Assembly: GCA_014239155.1 (NCBI GenBank)
Contig: JAAZZQ010000040.1
Span: forward strand, 1-64,000
From: Lachnospiraceae bacterium
GTDB taxonomy: Bacteria > Bacillota > Clostridia > Lachnospirales > Lachnospiraceae
Length of the DNA stretch: 64,000 nt
Direction of reading: 5' to 3'
The notes under the pieces are model-generated. The model saw only the letters and a list, made by a program, of their open reading frames with translations. It was not told the origin of the DNA and did not search any database. Of this stretch, positions 1 to 8,245 are shown one piece after another. The stretch's first letter is position 1. Every line of letters starts with the position of its first letter. A program made the translations under genes and the position numbers.

Positions 1-1
1 G

Positions 2-112
2 GAGAGCGACCGCAACAAACATGCAGCCTGCATCCAATGGCAGTTCACTGCCGATAATGCCAGGACAAAGCTGGTATCTCTATATCCTAAGTTTGATGTG
101 GCCACAAAATAA
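2..112 (+). pseudogene. C-terminal end of an IS630-family-like transposase (partial, cut by window edge)
   Basis: An open frame enters from the left edge and ends at TAA 110-112. It encodes about 36 residues including the motif IQWQFTADNARTKLVSLYP. From memory, IS630-type DDE transposases end in a similar W-x-F-T-x-x-D-A-R-x-K-L-x-x-L-Y-P tail, so I read this as the 3' end of such a gene. Whether the rest is intact cannot be seen. Other IS remnants (3591-4223, 22470-22850) are nearby. Confidence 0.55.
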
Positions 113-136
113 GCTAAATATAATTTGGTCACTACA

Positions 137-865
137 CTAGTCATCAATGCCAAACACAAATTCCAATTGGTCCTCCGCAGCACCCAACTTATCATCCAAC
201 AAATCTAATTCACGTTCTAATTTCTTGTACGCATCCCTTGTCAAAGACTGTCTTTTATAGAGATATTCCAGCTCATCCTCATGCTGGTCAAGCATATCAT
301 CAATTTGCTTTTCTTCTTGTTTGAATGCAAAAAACTGCTCCATATTTTCGGACACTGCCTCACTTGGAACAATTGTGTTTACCTTTGTCACAAATTCCTC
401 CACCACACGATTTAAATCCTCCATTGTATAAGTAGTTCCCATGTTAGCAGAAGCACCTTGTTGCTCTGAAATATCGCCAATTGTAGCAGAATGTAATGAA
501 TTATGATAAATGCTTTCATTATGCCCTGATACAAAGTTATTGCCGACACTTACATCATTTTGTAATTGCTGATTATTGTCTACAGCAGATTGCGTGCTGT
601 CTTCGGTGCTGGCATCCACCTTAGATTCTACACTATCATCTGTTATGATGCCTGTCTGCCCCTGCTCATCTTCCGTTCTAACAAGCATTTTTCCTGATGC
701 CAGCAACTGTTCCAAATCTGATACTTGTTGTTCAAGATGCGCAATCTGTTCCTTCAACGCCTCTGTCTCCACACTATTTCCAGCGTTTGACTGACAACCC
801 GCCATCATAAACGCGACTTCAATTGCGATAACTGCCATTCTGTTTTTCATCTGATTCCTTCTCAT
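137..865 (-). CDS. Putative lipoprotein with coiled-coil segments
   Basis: The product is 242 residues and its function is not recognised. I chose the ATG at 865 because GGAGG sits 8 nt upstream; a longer in-frame TTG start would overlap that site. The N-terminus is basic (MRRNQMKNR), then hydrophobic, then a lipobox-like M-A-G-C with Cys24, so export and lipidation at Cys24 are likely. A glutamate at position 16 inside the hydrophobic core is unusual. After the Cys come a short coiled coil (E/Q/L-rich, about residues 34-60), a low-complexity Asp/Ser/Gln/Asn region, and a second strongly charged helical region at the C-terminus rich in E, D, L and K. It is probably a cell-surface or periplasm-side scaffold. 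It stands alone, with repeat DNA upstream. Confidence 0.75.
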   Translation of the reverse strand: MRRNQMKNRMAVIAIEVAFMMAGCQSNAGNSVETEALKEQIAHLEQQVSDLEQLLASGKMLVRTEDEQGQTGIITDDSVESKVDASTEDSTQSAVDNNQQLQNDVSVGNNFVSGHNESIYHNSLHSATIGDISEQQGASANMGTTYTMEDLNRVVEEFVTKVNTIVPSEAVSENMEQFFAFKQEEKQIDDMLDQHEDELEYLYKRQSLTRDAYKKLERELDLLDDKLGAAEDQLEFVFGIDD

Positions 866-1040
866 AACTCTATCCTCCAATTTTTATAAAATAGACTCTC
901 AAAGCTTTTTCATATTCGGTATTGCAACAAGACTTTTTTAATTTCCCTCATTCTTAGTACTCCATCCACACAGAAATTAGAATTATGGGCTGTATGGTTC
1001 ATGCCAATACTAGAAAAAATTTTAATGGCGATGTGGTGAC

Positions 1041-1597
1041 ATCATCTAGAAATTTTAACAACACAATGATGCGAAACAAACAATGTAGGATTCTAATTCC
1101 TTCATGTGCGCGCACTCTGGCACCTGCGGATTCATGCGAAACAAACAATGCATGATTCTAATTTCTAATCAGATGGAATACTAGGCACCAAAAGAAATAT
1201 ATTCACAGCTCTTAATAATTTGTTCCATAATCCCGTAAACTATTTCATTATAGCACACTGCAACCAAAAACCGCAATCAAATCTATTATGTTGTAAAACC
1301 GATAGTTACAGTTCAGTGTAAAACTTTACATTTACTGCAAATTATGCCTTTATAAGCCACATAAAATTGCGTAGTGGCAGAAATGCATCAAGCCACGGAA
1401 CGTGGCTTTGACACCACAAAGTAATTTTATATGGCCTGATGCCTGTAACAAAAAAACGAAGGCTGAACTATTACAACCAAGAAGAAAGAGTCGTTATCAT
1501 TCACACAGAAATTAACATTTACTGCGAATTTCGTAAGAAAACGCTTAATATCTAGAGTGTGTTTCGCATTATTGCATCGTTAAAATTTTTAGTTGAT
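1041..1597. mobile_element. Non-coding element with 41-bp imperfect terminal inverted repeats
   Basis: Bases 1041-1081 are matched, inverted, by 1597-1557. By my alignment 34 of 41 positions agree, and the shared core includes AAATTTTAAC and ATGCGAAACA. The 557 bp between hold no convincing ORF. They contain a 32-bp direct repeat (1069-1100 and 1134-1165) beginning ATGCGAAACAAACAATG, and a whole family B repeat (1305-1475). The arrangement resembles a MITE or transposase-less IS derivative with a second small element nested in it. No target-site duplication was established. It fills most of the gene-free stretch between the lipoprotein and the MerR-type gene; I see nothing else in that stretch. 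Confidence 0.6.
1305..1475 (-). repeat. Family B MITE-like repeat, copy 1 (longest)
   Basis: The ends are TTACAGTTCAG (1306-1316) and CTGAACTATTAC (1463-1474), which form imperfect terminal inverted repeats. Read on the minus strand, the interior aligns with copies at 11473-11601 and 58034-58184: a TTACAGGCATCA segment, a short hairpin (CCACGTTCCGTGG here, CCACTTCGTGG in the 58 kb copy), GGCTTATAAAG, and TTTGCAGTAAATG near the end. It has no ORF. Confidence 0.7.
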
Positions 1598-1668
1598 ACT
1601 ATATATTTAAAGTACAAAATATATAGTCCACAATTCTATATCCTGTTAAAAAAGATACTTAAAACACA

Positions 1669-2514
1669 CTATGAGTAAAATGCTTGTATCGCCTGACCAA
1701 TATACGCTGTTGTACCCTCCCCATAAATGCTGTCCTGTACCTTCTGTATTATTTCCTTAGTTTGATAGCCATTTGCCAATTCTAACATTAACACGCTGAC
1801 ATCCTCCATTTGATACAACTGTTTTGCCACAAAATCATATTCACCGACAAGTTCTCGCACTTCAAATGTGTTGACATCCATTCCTATCTTGTCCGCCAAT
1901 TTTTGCATGATTGTCGAAATCCGCTTCTGATAGGCGGTGACCAGTCCTGCATCTGTTGGGTTTTTCTGCGCCTCCATTGCCTTTTCTTTGCTTCCATACC
2001 ATTCTATAACTTTTGCAAAGTTTTTCTGAGCTTCTTCTGATGCTGCGCTTTCCAAAAACTGCCCCCTCCATGCTTCCTCACTACCATAATGAGAAATAAA
2101 AAGGGCTCTCTGCGCCTCGTTGCAGTTTTTATAGAGCGAATCCCATATTTCCTCAATCTCACTCTTACTAAACACTTTAAAATTCATACCGTTCTCTCCT
2201 TTCAAAATCTTATCAATACTTGTGATCAGGCGTTCTATCCGCTCCTTCTTGCGGACAAGCATTTTTCGTTGCATCTGTAATATTTGATTTCTGTCAAATG
2301 CTGGATTTTCCATAATAGCTTTGATTTCTTTCAAAGGTAAGCCAAACTCACGAAAAAACAAAATCTGTCGCAAGCGTTCTAATGCTACATCATCATAAAA
2401 TCGGTATCCTGATATACTCTTCTCTGATGGTACAAGCAACCCGATTTCATCATAATAGTGAAGTGTACGCACACTAATACCAGTAATTTCTGAAACTTCT
2501 TTTACTGTCATCAT
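1669..2514 (-). CDS. MerR-family transcriptional regulator with TipA-like ligand domain
   Basis: The product is 281 residues. The ATG at 2514 (or 2511) is chosen because GGAGG lies 6-9 nt upstream; the 16 extra residues of the longer ORF precede that site. The N-terminal winged helix is classical MerR (TVKEVSEITGISVRTLHYYD, then a G-Y-R-x-Y-D wing), followed by a dimerisation coiled coil ending near residue 110. The remainder resembles the TipAS antibiotic-recognition domain found in Mta and TipAL regulators, which activate multidrug-resistance genes when they bind a ligand. A MerR-type promoter with an over-long 19-bp spacer lies at 2665-2695 upstream, implying autoactivation. No efflux gene is adjacent, so the regulon is unknown. 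Confidence 0.9.
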   Translation of the reverse strand: MMTVKEVSEITGISVRTLHYYDEIGLLVPSEKSISGYRFYDDVALERLRQILFFREFGLPLKEIKAIMENPAFDRNQILQMQRKMLVRKKERIERLITSIDKILKGENGMNFKVFSKSEIEEIWDSLYKNCNEAQRALFISHYGSEEAWRGQFLESAASEEAQKNFAKVIEWYGSKEKAMEAQKNPTDAGLVTAYQKRISTIMQKLADKIGMDVNTFEVRELVGEYDFVAKQLYQMEDVSVLMLELANGYQTKEIIQKVQDSIYGEGTTAYIGQAIQAFYS

Positions 2515-2664
2515 ATAAATCCTCCATTCCTGCCAAATCTCATAGTTTTGCGTCTCTGCCAAAATTTTAGATTTAATTATGCATTTTCTGCCAGAGTATG
2601 AAATGCCTATAAATAGTAAAACTGTGACGAAACAGCATTTATAAGCTGTCCCTTCACAGTTTCT

Positions 2665-2695
2665 AAGATAATGTATAACGCCCCGTTATAGTCAA
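2665..2695 (-). promoter_or_regulatory. MerR-type promoter with 19-bp spacer and palindromic operator
   Basis: On the minus strand TTGACT (2690-2695) and TATCTT (2665-2670) are separated by 19 bp instead of 17. The spacer region holds the perfect palindrome TATAACG-GGG-CGTTATA (2674-2690). This is the hallmark of promoters untwisted by MerR activators. It lies about 150 bp upstream of the MerR/TipA-type gene, and the leader between holds an inverted repeat (2618-2627 with 2654-2662). Confidence 0.8.
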
Positions 2696-2867
2696 TACTT
2701 TTTTTATTCTTTGCAATATATTTATGTCATAATCCAATGTTGTAAATTCTAGTTCTATATCATTATTACTGTACAAAATCATAAACTGTATTTTAAATCG
2801 TATGCGAAAAATTATCTTTTCATATATAACAAATTAAAATATCAATCTTCATAGCATTTTTCCTATT

Positions 2868-3485
2868 TTATATTAAATTTACTGAAGAGTTTTCTAAAAC
2901 ATTTGGCAGCAATGTGTAAATATTACAAGCACATAGCTCGTCAAAATGCTTTTTTAACATCATAAATGCTTTCCACTTATCTATCGTAAAATCCGGCAGT
3001 CCATGTCTTAATGCGACATCCACTAGTCGTTTTTCCATAATACATGCACCATTTGGCAATGAAATTGCATCACATAACTGTATTAAACAATCGTAATCAT
3101 TATATTCTCTAGTTGCCAAAAAATTCTCTAGAAACTGTTTTTGTTGTGTTGTGCAGTCATACTTGCCAATATATGTATTTACGTTTTTAATTGGAAAAGA
3201 ATGCGTTAGACAAATGCGGGCTAATTCTTCCTGCCCAATACTCATCATATAGTCGTAGCCATCAAAAATATGTTGGATTCCCTTGACTCCCGCCCTTCGT
3301 CCAATATCATGCATCAATCCCATAACATATGCCTGTTCACTGTCTATTATTTTTGTTTTTTCTGCAATCAGCATAGCATTTTGGGCAACCGATTTGCTGT
3401 GTTGTTCCCACGGGCCAGAACACAGCTTGACGGCCTTTTCAAGTTCTTTTTGCGCTTCCATTATATTTAACATTTTAATCTCCAT
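2868..3485 (-). CDS. HD-domain phosphohydrolase-like protein
   Basis: The product is 205 residues from the ATG at 3485, which has AGGCGG upstream; an internal ATG at 3473 preceded by GGAG is an alternative. Visible HD-superfamily ligands are an early His (EQHSKSVAQNA), the H-D doublet in GLMHDIGRRAG and a later Asp in QLCDAISLPNG. These are the metal-binding residues of HD phosphohydrolases, which cleave phosphate esters or nucleotides. The substrate cannot be told from sequence. The size matches stand-alone HD proteins often annotated as metal-dependent phosphohydrolases. It has no operon partner: downstream is the MerR leader and upstream a decayed transposase. Confidence 0.8.
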   Translation of the reverse strand: MEIKMLNIMEAQKELEKAVKLCSGPWEQHSKSVAQNAMLIAEKTKIIDSEQAYVMGLMHDIGRRAGVKGIQHIFDGYDYMMSIGQEELARICLTHSFPIKNVNTYIGKYDCTTQQKQFLENFLATREYNDYDCLIQLCDAISLPNGACIMEKRLVDVALRHGLPDFTIDKWKAFMMLKKHFDELCACNIYTLLPNVLENSSVNLI

Positions 3486-3590
3486 TCCACCGCCTTTCAA
3501 TTAGTGGCACAAATAGTAATAAAAGTGTTCTAACTTCCACAATGTGATGTAAAATAGCTTGTAAGAAGCTACACTACAAAACACAGGAGG

Positions 3591-4223
3591 TATAGTTGTA
3601 ATAACTTTCTTCGTTTTAGACAGCATTTTAATCAGTGTAAGTTGTGCCTTTTCAAGCATTGGCTTCTCGACAATGGCTACTAGGATGTCTGCACGGAGTC
3701 TACTGAAAACTACTGGTTTTCTATCCTTAATCCTGTTGAAGATGCCCAAAAATACTGTATGTGCCTCGTCCGCGCGCATATGAATTATATCACAGCTGAA
3801 ATCAATGAAGTAGACTCTATGATTAAAAAATTAATTGCTTCTAATCCCAATTATGAAAATGCTGTTCTGTTACTTTATACGATTCCGAGTGCCAAACATG
3901 ATAGTGTTGTCATCGTCATCTCCGAAATCGGTATTGATATGTCTCAGTTCTGTAGTTCCAAACGTTTATGCTGCTGAGCTGGACTTACTCTCGTAAGCAA
4001 TGAATCTAATGGTAAGAAGAAATTTACTCCGATTACACGTACTGGTGTCTACCTCAAGCCTGCATTGATTCAATATGCCCATGTAGCCGTAAAGTCCGAC
4101 AAGTTTCCTTATTACAAAAAGTATAAATCTCTTGTTAAGCGTCATGGTAAAAAAAGAGCCATACATCTTTATATGACATTCAAGATTTGCTTATTTATCA
4201 GAATCATGCTACACTGTTTATGA
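3591..4223 (+). pseudogene. Decayed IS110-family transposase
   Basis: Conceptual translation of the plus strand gives IS110-like pieces with in-frame stops. First comes CTESTENYWFSILNPVED, corresponding to the family's MESTGKYW region. A large internal deletion jumps to a helical stretch (HMNYITAEINEVDSMIKKLI). The C-terminal part then reads LLYTIPSAKHDS, ISEIGIDMSQF, a TGA at 3972-3974 where the family has Trp (CC-stop-AGLT), and FTPITRTGVYLKPALIQYAH. At least two stops and the deletion make it non-functional. No terminal repeats are expected for IS110. Confidence 0.75.
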
Positions 4224-4757
4224 AGATGAACAGTAACTATTCAGAAATAACTTGTGAGAAAAGTATTTAGACAAGTCATTGTACCAAATTCTTTACCAAT
4301 GATTCCTAACGGTACACCAATCATTGAGCAATTAACATACACAGGCTATTTTTAAACCACCTATAAGTAATATAGGAAACAAACGATATCAACTACTCAC
4401 TACCCAAATATAGCGGACTTGTAACTGCCCAGTCATAATAACAGCATATACCTCCGACCTTTAACCCCGATTGGTACTACTGCCAAAAGTGGTGTTACAT
4501 CATAGGGTGGTTGACAGCACCCTTTACAACAAAGATATACTCTGCTGTAACTACTAAACATAGTTTTTGTCTGTATCAGGCACTGAAACTTCCCATGCAA
4601 TGCAGAGATTATACCTTAATACATTTTACACAGTATTCGGTTTTTATATTGTAACCTCATATGTACTTCTCAAAGAGTACCCTCCGCAAAATGCCAAACG
4701 GTTTTCTGTTGTTAAAAAGAGTATTGTAACAGAGTATTTTTGTCAAACATTTTATCT
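4224..4757. other. Gene-free stretch next to IS110 remnant
   Basis: No gene is recognised here. A short plus-strand frame (GTG 4254 to TAA about 4353, around 32 codons) encodes KVFRQVIVPNSLPMIPNGTP and a few more residues. It has no ribosome binding site and matches nothing I know. The stretch is probably degenerate flanking DNA. Confidence 0.3.
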
Positions 4758-4821
4758 GGAAAGGAGTTGGCTGCTCCTCCCACCACACAAACGAAGTGGG
4801 TTTCCGCAGCCTAAAAATTTT
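4758..4821 (+). promoter_or_regulatory. Structured translation-initiation region of the NUDIX gene
   Basis: A strong Shine-Dalgarno (GGAAAGGAG, 4758-4766) lies 55 nt before the ATG at 4822, too far for normal initiation. Between them is a hairpin: GGCTGC (4769-4774) pairs with GCAGCC (4806-4811) and CCCAC (4779-4783) with GTGGG (4796-4800). Folding would bring the SD to about 12 nt from the ATG. CTCCT (4774-4778) can alternatively pair with AGGAG of the SD and hide it. Confidence 0.45.
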
Positions 4822-5385
4822 ATGAATTTATTACAGGATATTAAAAATTACAAACCCTATAACCAGCAAGAAGCATGTGATAAAGAATGTATGATTGATT
4901 TTATAACTCATCACACAGATTATCTGAATCGCGAAAATCAAACTGCTCATTTTTCAGTTTCTATATGGACTGTCAATCAAGAACATACAAAAACATTAAT
5001 GGTATACCATAACATCTACGATTCTTGGTCGTGGATTGGTGGTCACGCTGACGGCAACGAAGATTTACGCTCCGTTGCATTGCGCGAACTACAGGAGGAA
5101 ACTGGCGTTGCACACGCAGTTCTTGTAAGTCCAGAAATATTCAGCCTAGAACTTTTAACAGTCGACGGGCATATTAGGAGAGGCTCTTATGTTCCTAGTC
5201 ATTTACACATGAATGTTACCTATCTGGCGGAGGCAGATGAAAACGAAACATTAATAATTAATGAAGATGAAAATCAAGCCGTAAAATGGTGGTCCTTTGA
5301 AGATGCTCTAAAAGTACCTAAAGAACCTTGGTTTGTAGAATGGATATACAAAAAGCTGATTGAAAAAGTACATGCGATATTTTGA
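4822..5385 (+). CDS. NUDIX hydrolase
   Basis: The product is 187 residues from the ATG at 4822. A longer open frame runs upstream, but its sequence is not NUDIX-like. The complete Nudix box is present: GGHADGNEDL, then RELQEETGV, matching G-x5-E-x7-R-E-U-x-E-E-x-G-U, the Mg2+-binding catalytic helix. These enzymes hydrolyse nucleoside diphosphates linked to another moiety. The residue spread outside the box does not fix the substrate. The protein resembles the NUDIX proteins of about 180 residues common in Clostridia. Initiation is unusual because the ribosome binding site is separated from the start by a hairpin. The gene converges on the TauE-type permease gene, and no operon partner is seen. 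Confidence 0.85.
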   Translation: MNLLQDIKNYKPYNQQEACDKECMIDFITHHTDYLNRENQTAHFSVSIWTVNQEHTKTLMVYHNIYDSWSWIGGHADGNEDLRSVALRELQEETGVAHAVLVSPEIFSLELLTVDGHIRRGSYVPSHLHMNVTYLAEADENETLIINEDENQAVKWWSFEDALKVPKEPWFVEWIYKKLIEKVHAIF

Positions 5386-5414
5386 CCACCACTGCTAAAG
5401 ATAACATTTGCCCC

Positions 5415-6185
5415 CTATTTTGTTGTGAGATTTACGATAAGAATCGCCGCGCCAAGAACTGCAAGTACTACACCTGTTGCACGATTTAGCGTGACAGCGC
5501 TCGCCTTGTTTGCAAACTTTGCAGCGATGCGCGCCCACAATAATGTAGAGACAACACAGAATATAAGACACAAAATATCTGGCATTCCACCGATTGCAAA
5601 GTGGCTGACAGAACCCGTAAGCGCTGTAAAGGTCATAATGAAAACGCTTGTCCCAACTGCTGTTTTCAGCTCATATCCCAAAACACTTGTCAGAATTAAC
5701 AGCATCATCATTCCGCCACCTGCACCGATAAAACCGCAGATAAAGCCAACAATGATTCCGCTAATAATAGATTGAATAATCCGCTTTTTGGGATCCACTG
5801 TCGCCATAGATTCCTTCGTTGTCATAACTGGTTTTACTATAAATTTAATCCCCAAAAGCAGGGTCATAAAAACAGAAAAACTTCCCATTGTTGTATTTGG
5901 CACCATGCTTGCAATCCAACTGCCAAACAGCGTAAACAACAACACTGTAACCATCATAACAATGCCATTTTGAATATCAAGATTTTTATTTTTTCCATAA
6001 GTATATGCACTCACTGCACTTGCAAGCACATCGCTTGCAAGCGCGATACCAACCGCCTCATATGCAGGCAGTCCCAAAAAAGTAATCAACATTGGGCTAA
6101 TCACTGCCGCAGCACTCATCCCTGCAAACCCTGTGCCAAGTCCAGCACCGATTCCCGCAATAAAGCAAATAAAGAATTTGAACAT
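5415..6185 (-). CDS. TauE/SafE-family membrane permease (anion exporter type)
   Basis: The product is 256 residues with about eight hydrophobic helices. AAAGGAG lies 9 nt before the ATG. The two halves have the internal repeat of the TauE/SafE (DUF81) family: an early GIGAGLGTGFAGMSAA loop and a later GFICGFIGAGGGMMMLL loop, both Gly-rich. Members move sulfite, sulfoacetate or other small organosulfur or carboxylate anions across the cytoplasmic membrane. The substrate cannot be fixed here, and no sulfur genes flank it (cysK and metY are 36 kb away). The length is typical. It is probably transcribed alone; the gene behind it (6225-7202) is in the same direction with a 39-nt gap and could be cotranscribed. 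Confidence 0.85.
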   Translation of the reverse strand: MFKFFICFIAGIGAGLGTGFAGMSAAAVISPMLITFLGLPAYEAVGIALASDVLASAVSAYTYGKNKNLDIQNGIVMMVTVLLFTLFGSWIASMVPNTTMGSFSVFMTLLLGIKFIVKPVMTTKESMATVDPKKRIIQSIISGIIVGFICGFIGAGGGMMMLLILTSVLGYELKTAVGTSVFIMTFTALTGSVSHFAIGGMPDILCLIFCVVSTLLWARIAAKFANKASAVTLNRATGVVLAVLGAAILIVNLTTK

Positions 6186-6224
6186 GACGAATTTCTCCTT
6201 TCAATAAACTATAAACTGCAACGT

Positions 6225-7202
6225 TCACGCATTTCTGATAAATTCATACCTTGTTGTCGCAGGTCTATCTCGCTTTATGTAAATAGATTGGCTCTTTTTT
6301 GTATTTCGATTATAAACTTTAATTCTAATATCGCTACTGCCAAAAAACTTAACAAAATGTTCTATATAATAGAAATACGTTCCACTTTTATCCCATCCAC
6401 AGGAATATGAAGAACAACTGTCGAAAACTTTATTCCACCCTGCTTTTAAGGAACAGGTCTTTTTCTTGCGCGTGGTATCATACAAATCAATTCGTTTTGC
6501 ACGATTTCCCAAATAGGCAACATGTTCACCGTTGTCCGAAACAAAACATTGGCTCACATTACAAAGTATTTCCTTTCTTTCTTTTGTTTTTATATTATAT
6601 CTTATAAATTTGTCATTTACAAAATACCAAATAAAATGGTTTCTAATGTCATACGCACAATTATTCCTCTGAGATAATGCTAATTTCTGTGCCTTTTTGG
6701 TTTCCAAATCATATATCATAGAAAAAAGCGTTTCGCCTTCATAACAAATACAAATTTTATTACAGTTGTCAAAAAGAAAGGTGTTGTCCCAAATAATTTG
6801 TTGTTTGTTCCCAATCCATAGTTGTTGCTCATTGCGCAAAAGTTCTGAAGTGCCCTCTTCCAAAGAAAATCGCACAACTCCAAATTTTACAGTTGATGCT
6901 GCATCTGATATGGATTCAGGTCCAAAAGCACTTCTTACACCTGTGATATATTTTTTCTCACGGTCAATTTTACAATTATGAAAATATCCACTCATTTTTC
7001 CTATTTCACACACAGTTTTTGTCTGCGCATCATATTTATAAATCACAGTTTCTATATTTTTATTGTCATATGCCTGAAAATAAATATCCTCCATAGCAGG
7101 CGAATCACCCATTGGTAAAAACGAAATGCAACATACAATTACAAAAAATAAGAGCAGTATAAAAAAAACAATTTTAATGAATTTTGTCTTTCTAAATCTC
7201 AT
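6225..7202 (-). CDS. Membrane-anchored protein of unknown function, beta-propeller-like repeats
   Basis: The product is 325 residues and I do not recognise a family. Residues 8-30 form one transmembrane anchor after a basic start (MRFRKTKFIK), leaving the rest outside the cell. The exterior part is rich in beta-strand-like repeats with aromatic and Asp/Asn turns (for example YDLETKKAQKL, YNIKTKERKEIL, LYDTTRKKKT, VYNRNTKKSQS). This suggests a WD40/TolB-like propeller with blades of about 45 residues. Several cysteines occur in the exterior part. It could be a surface sensor or binding protein. It lies just upstream of the TauE-type gene in the same direction. Confidence 0.65.
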   Translation of the reverse strand: MRFRKTKFIKIVFFILLLFFVIVCCISFLPMGDSPAMEDIYFQAYDNKNIETVIYKYDAQTKTVCEIGKMSGYFHNCKIDREKKYITGVRSAFGPESISDAASTVKFGVVRFSLEEGTSELLRNEQQLWIGNKQQIIWDNTFLFDNCNKICICYEGETLFSMIYDLETKKAQKLALSQRNNCAYDIRNHFIWYFVNDKFIRYNIKTKERKEILCNVSQCFVSDNGEHVAYLGNRAKRIDLYDTTRKKKTCSLKAGWNKVFDSCSSYSCGWDKSGTYFYYIEHFVKFFGSSDIRIKVYNRNTKKSQSIYIKRDRPATTRYEFIRNA

Positions 7203-7447
7203 ACCCTTAACGCCCCATTTCCATCAAGTCGCTAAAGAAGTGCCACTACAGTCGTCTTGCTGAACAAAGCACTTTCCGGCTGCACTCGCTATTATTTTAC
7301 CATAAATCTCCATTTGCTGCTATTATCGTATCCTTAAAATCCATTAAAATTTTATAACTATTGTTTTTAATGCCTTATAAAAAATGATAGGTATCAACAG
7401 AGCTTTCAGTATATGGAATCGTTAGTCAACCAAACAATTCCAAAAAC

Positions 7448-8245
7448 TTATACACGTCCTGACTCCATCAAACTACTGGAGGAATACCGCCGTAATCCAC
7501 GGTAAAATACAAACACCGCAGCGACAGACAAGAGCACCAAATATCCCAGCACTGCAAAAAATTTCCGCCAATCAAACACCATCATAATATGAACTGGATG
7601 ATAAATTGCCATGCCCACAGGCAAAACACTATAGAGTAGAAAGCGCACAATTCCTTTAAATATGCCATCAGGATAAGTCGCAAAGCTAATCGCACTCCCT
7701 ATCATATGATTGCCAAACATTTCCGCTCGCACAAACCAGAAAGTCAGACTGCCCATCAGCAGGGCAAATGCAGTCATAATCAAAGCTGCTATTACTGTAA
7801 ATAACAAAAATAACAATAGTCGTTTCACGCTAAAACAAAAAATACAGATAACCAACACGCCATACAGAAAATCCCCAATAGCAGACGCAGAAGTCGCAGA
7901 AGTCATCACACTGAGCAAAACATTTTTCGGCTGAACTAGATAGGCATCCAGTTTACCACTAATAATTAAATTTGGAAGAGAAAACACTCTCGAAAATAAC
8001 AGATGTGACAACCCGAAACTACTTGCAGCAAGCCCCCACAGCAACATCACTTCACGCATTGTATATCCGCCGACATCTTCTCGCAGGCGCAGCAGAATTA
8101 CCCACTGTACAATAAACGTTGCATTGTTAAATATCATAAACAGAATATTTGTCAAAAAAGTTACTTTGTTAAGCATTTCCCGCATAATATTATACTTTAC
8201 TGCAAGTGCACACACTCGCATCTGATTTTTAACCACCGTTAACAT
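7448..8245 (-). CDS. ABC-2 type exporter permease, subunit 2
   Basis: The product is 265 residues with about six membrane helices. I start at the ATG at 8245, with AAAGGAGG 11 nt upstream; the longer ORF start at 8269 would place the ribosome binding site inside the gene. The first 17 nt overlap the end of the preceding permease gene (8229-9020), which indicates translational coupling. It belongs to the ABC-2 permease group in which two different permeases partner one ATPase (the DUF990-like group). These systems export lipids, peptides or drugs, and no substrate clue is visible. It is the last gene of the three-gene operon. Confidence 0.85.
   Translation of the reverse strand: MLTVVKNQMRVCALAVKYNIMREMLNKVTFLTNILFMIFNNATFIVQWVILLRLREDVGGYTMREVMLLWGLAASSFGLSHLLFSRVFSLPNLIISGKLDAYLVQPKNVLLSVMTSATSASAIGDFLYGVLVICIFCFSVKRLLLFLLFTVIAALIMTAFALLMGSLTFWFVRAEMFGNHMIGSAISFATYPDGIFKGIVRFLLYSVLPVGMAIYHPVHIMMVFDWRKFFAVLGYLVLLSVAAVFVFYRGLRRYSSSSLMESGRV

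Noticed and set aside
2618-2662. Terminator or riboswitch in the MerR-gene leader
   Set aside because: The inverted repeat AAACTGTGA/TCACAGTTT begins at the predicted transcription start, so most of the 5' arm would not be transcribed; no T run follows.
3501-3779. 92-codon minus-strand ORF opposite the IS110 remnant
   Set aside because: The IS110-like motifs are on the plus strand in this interval; the minus frame has no domain and only a shadow-type composition.
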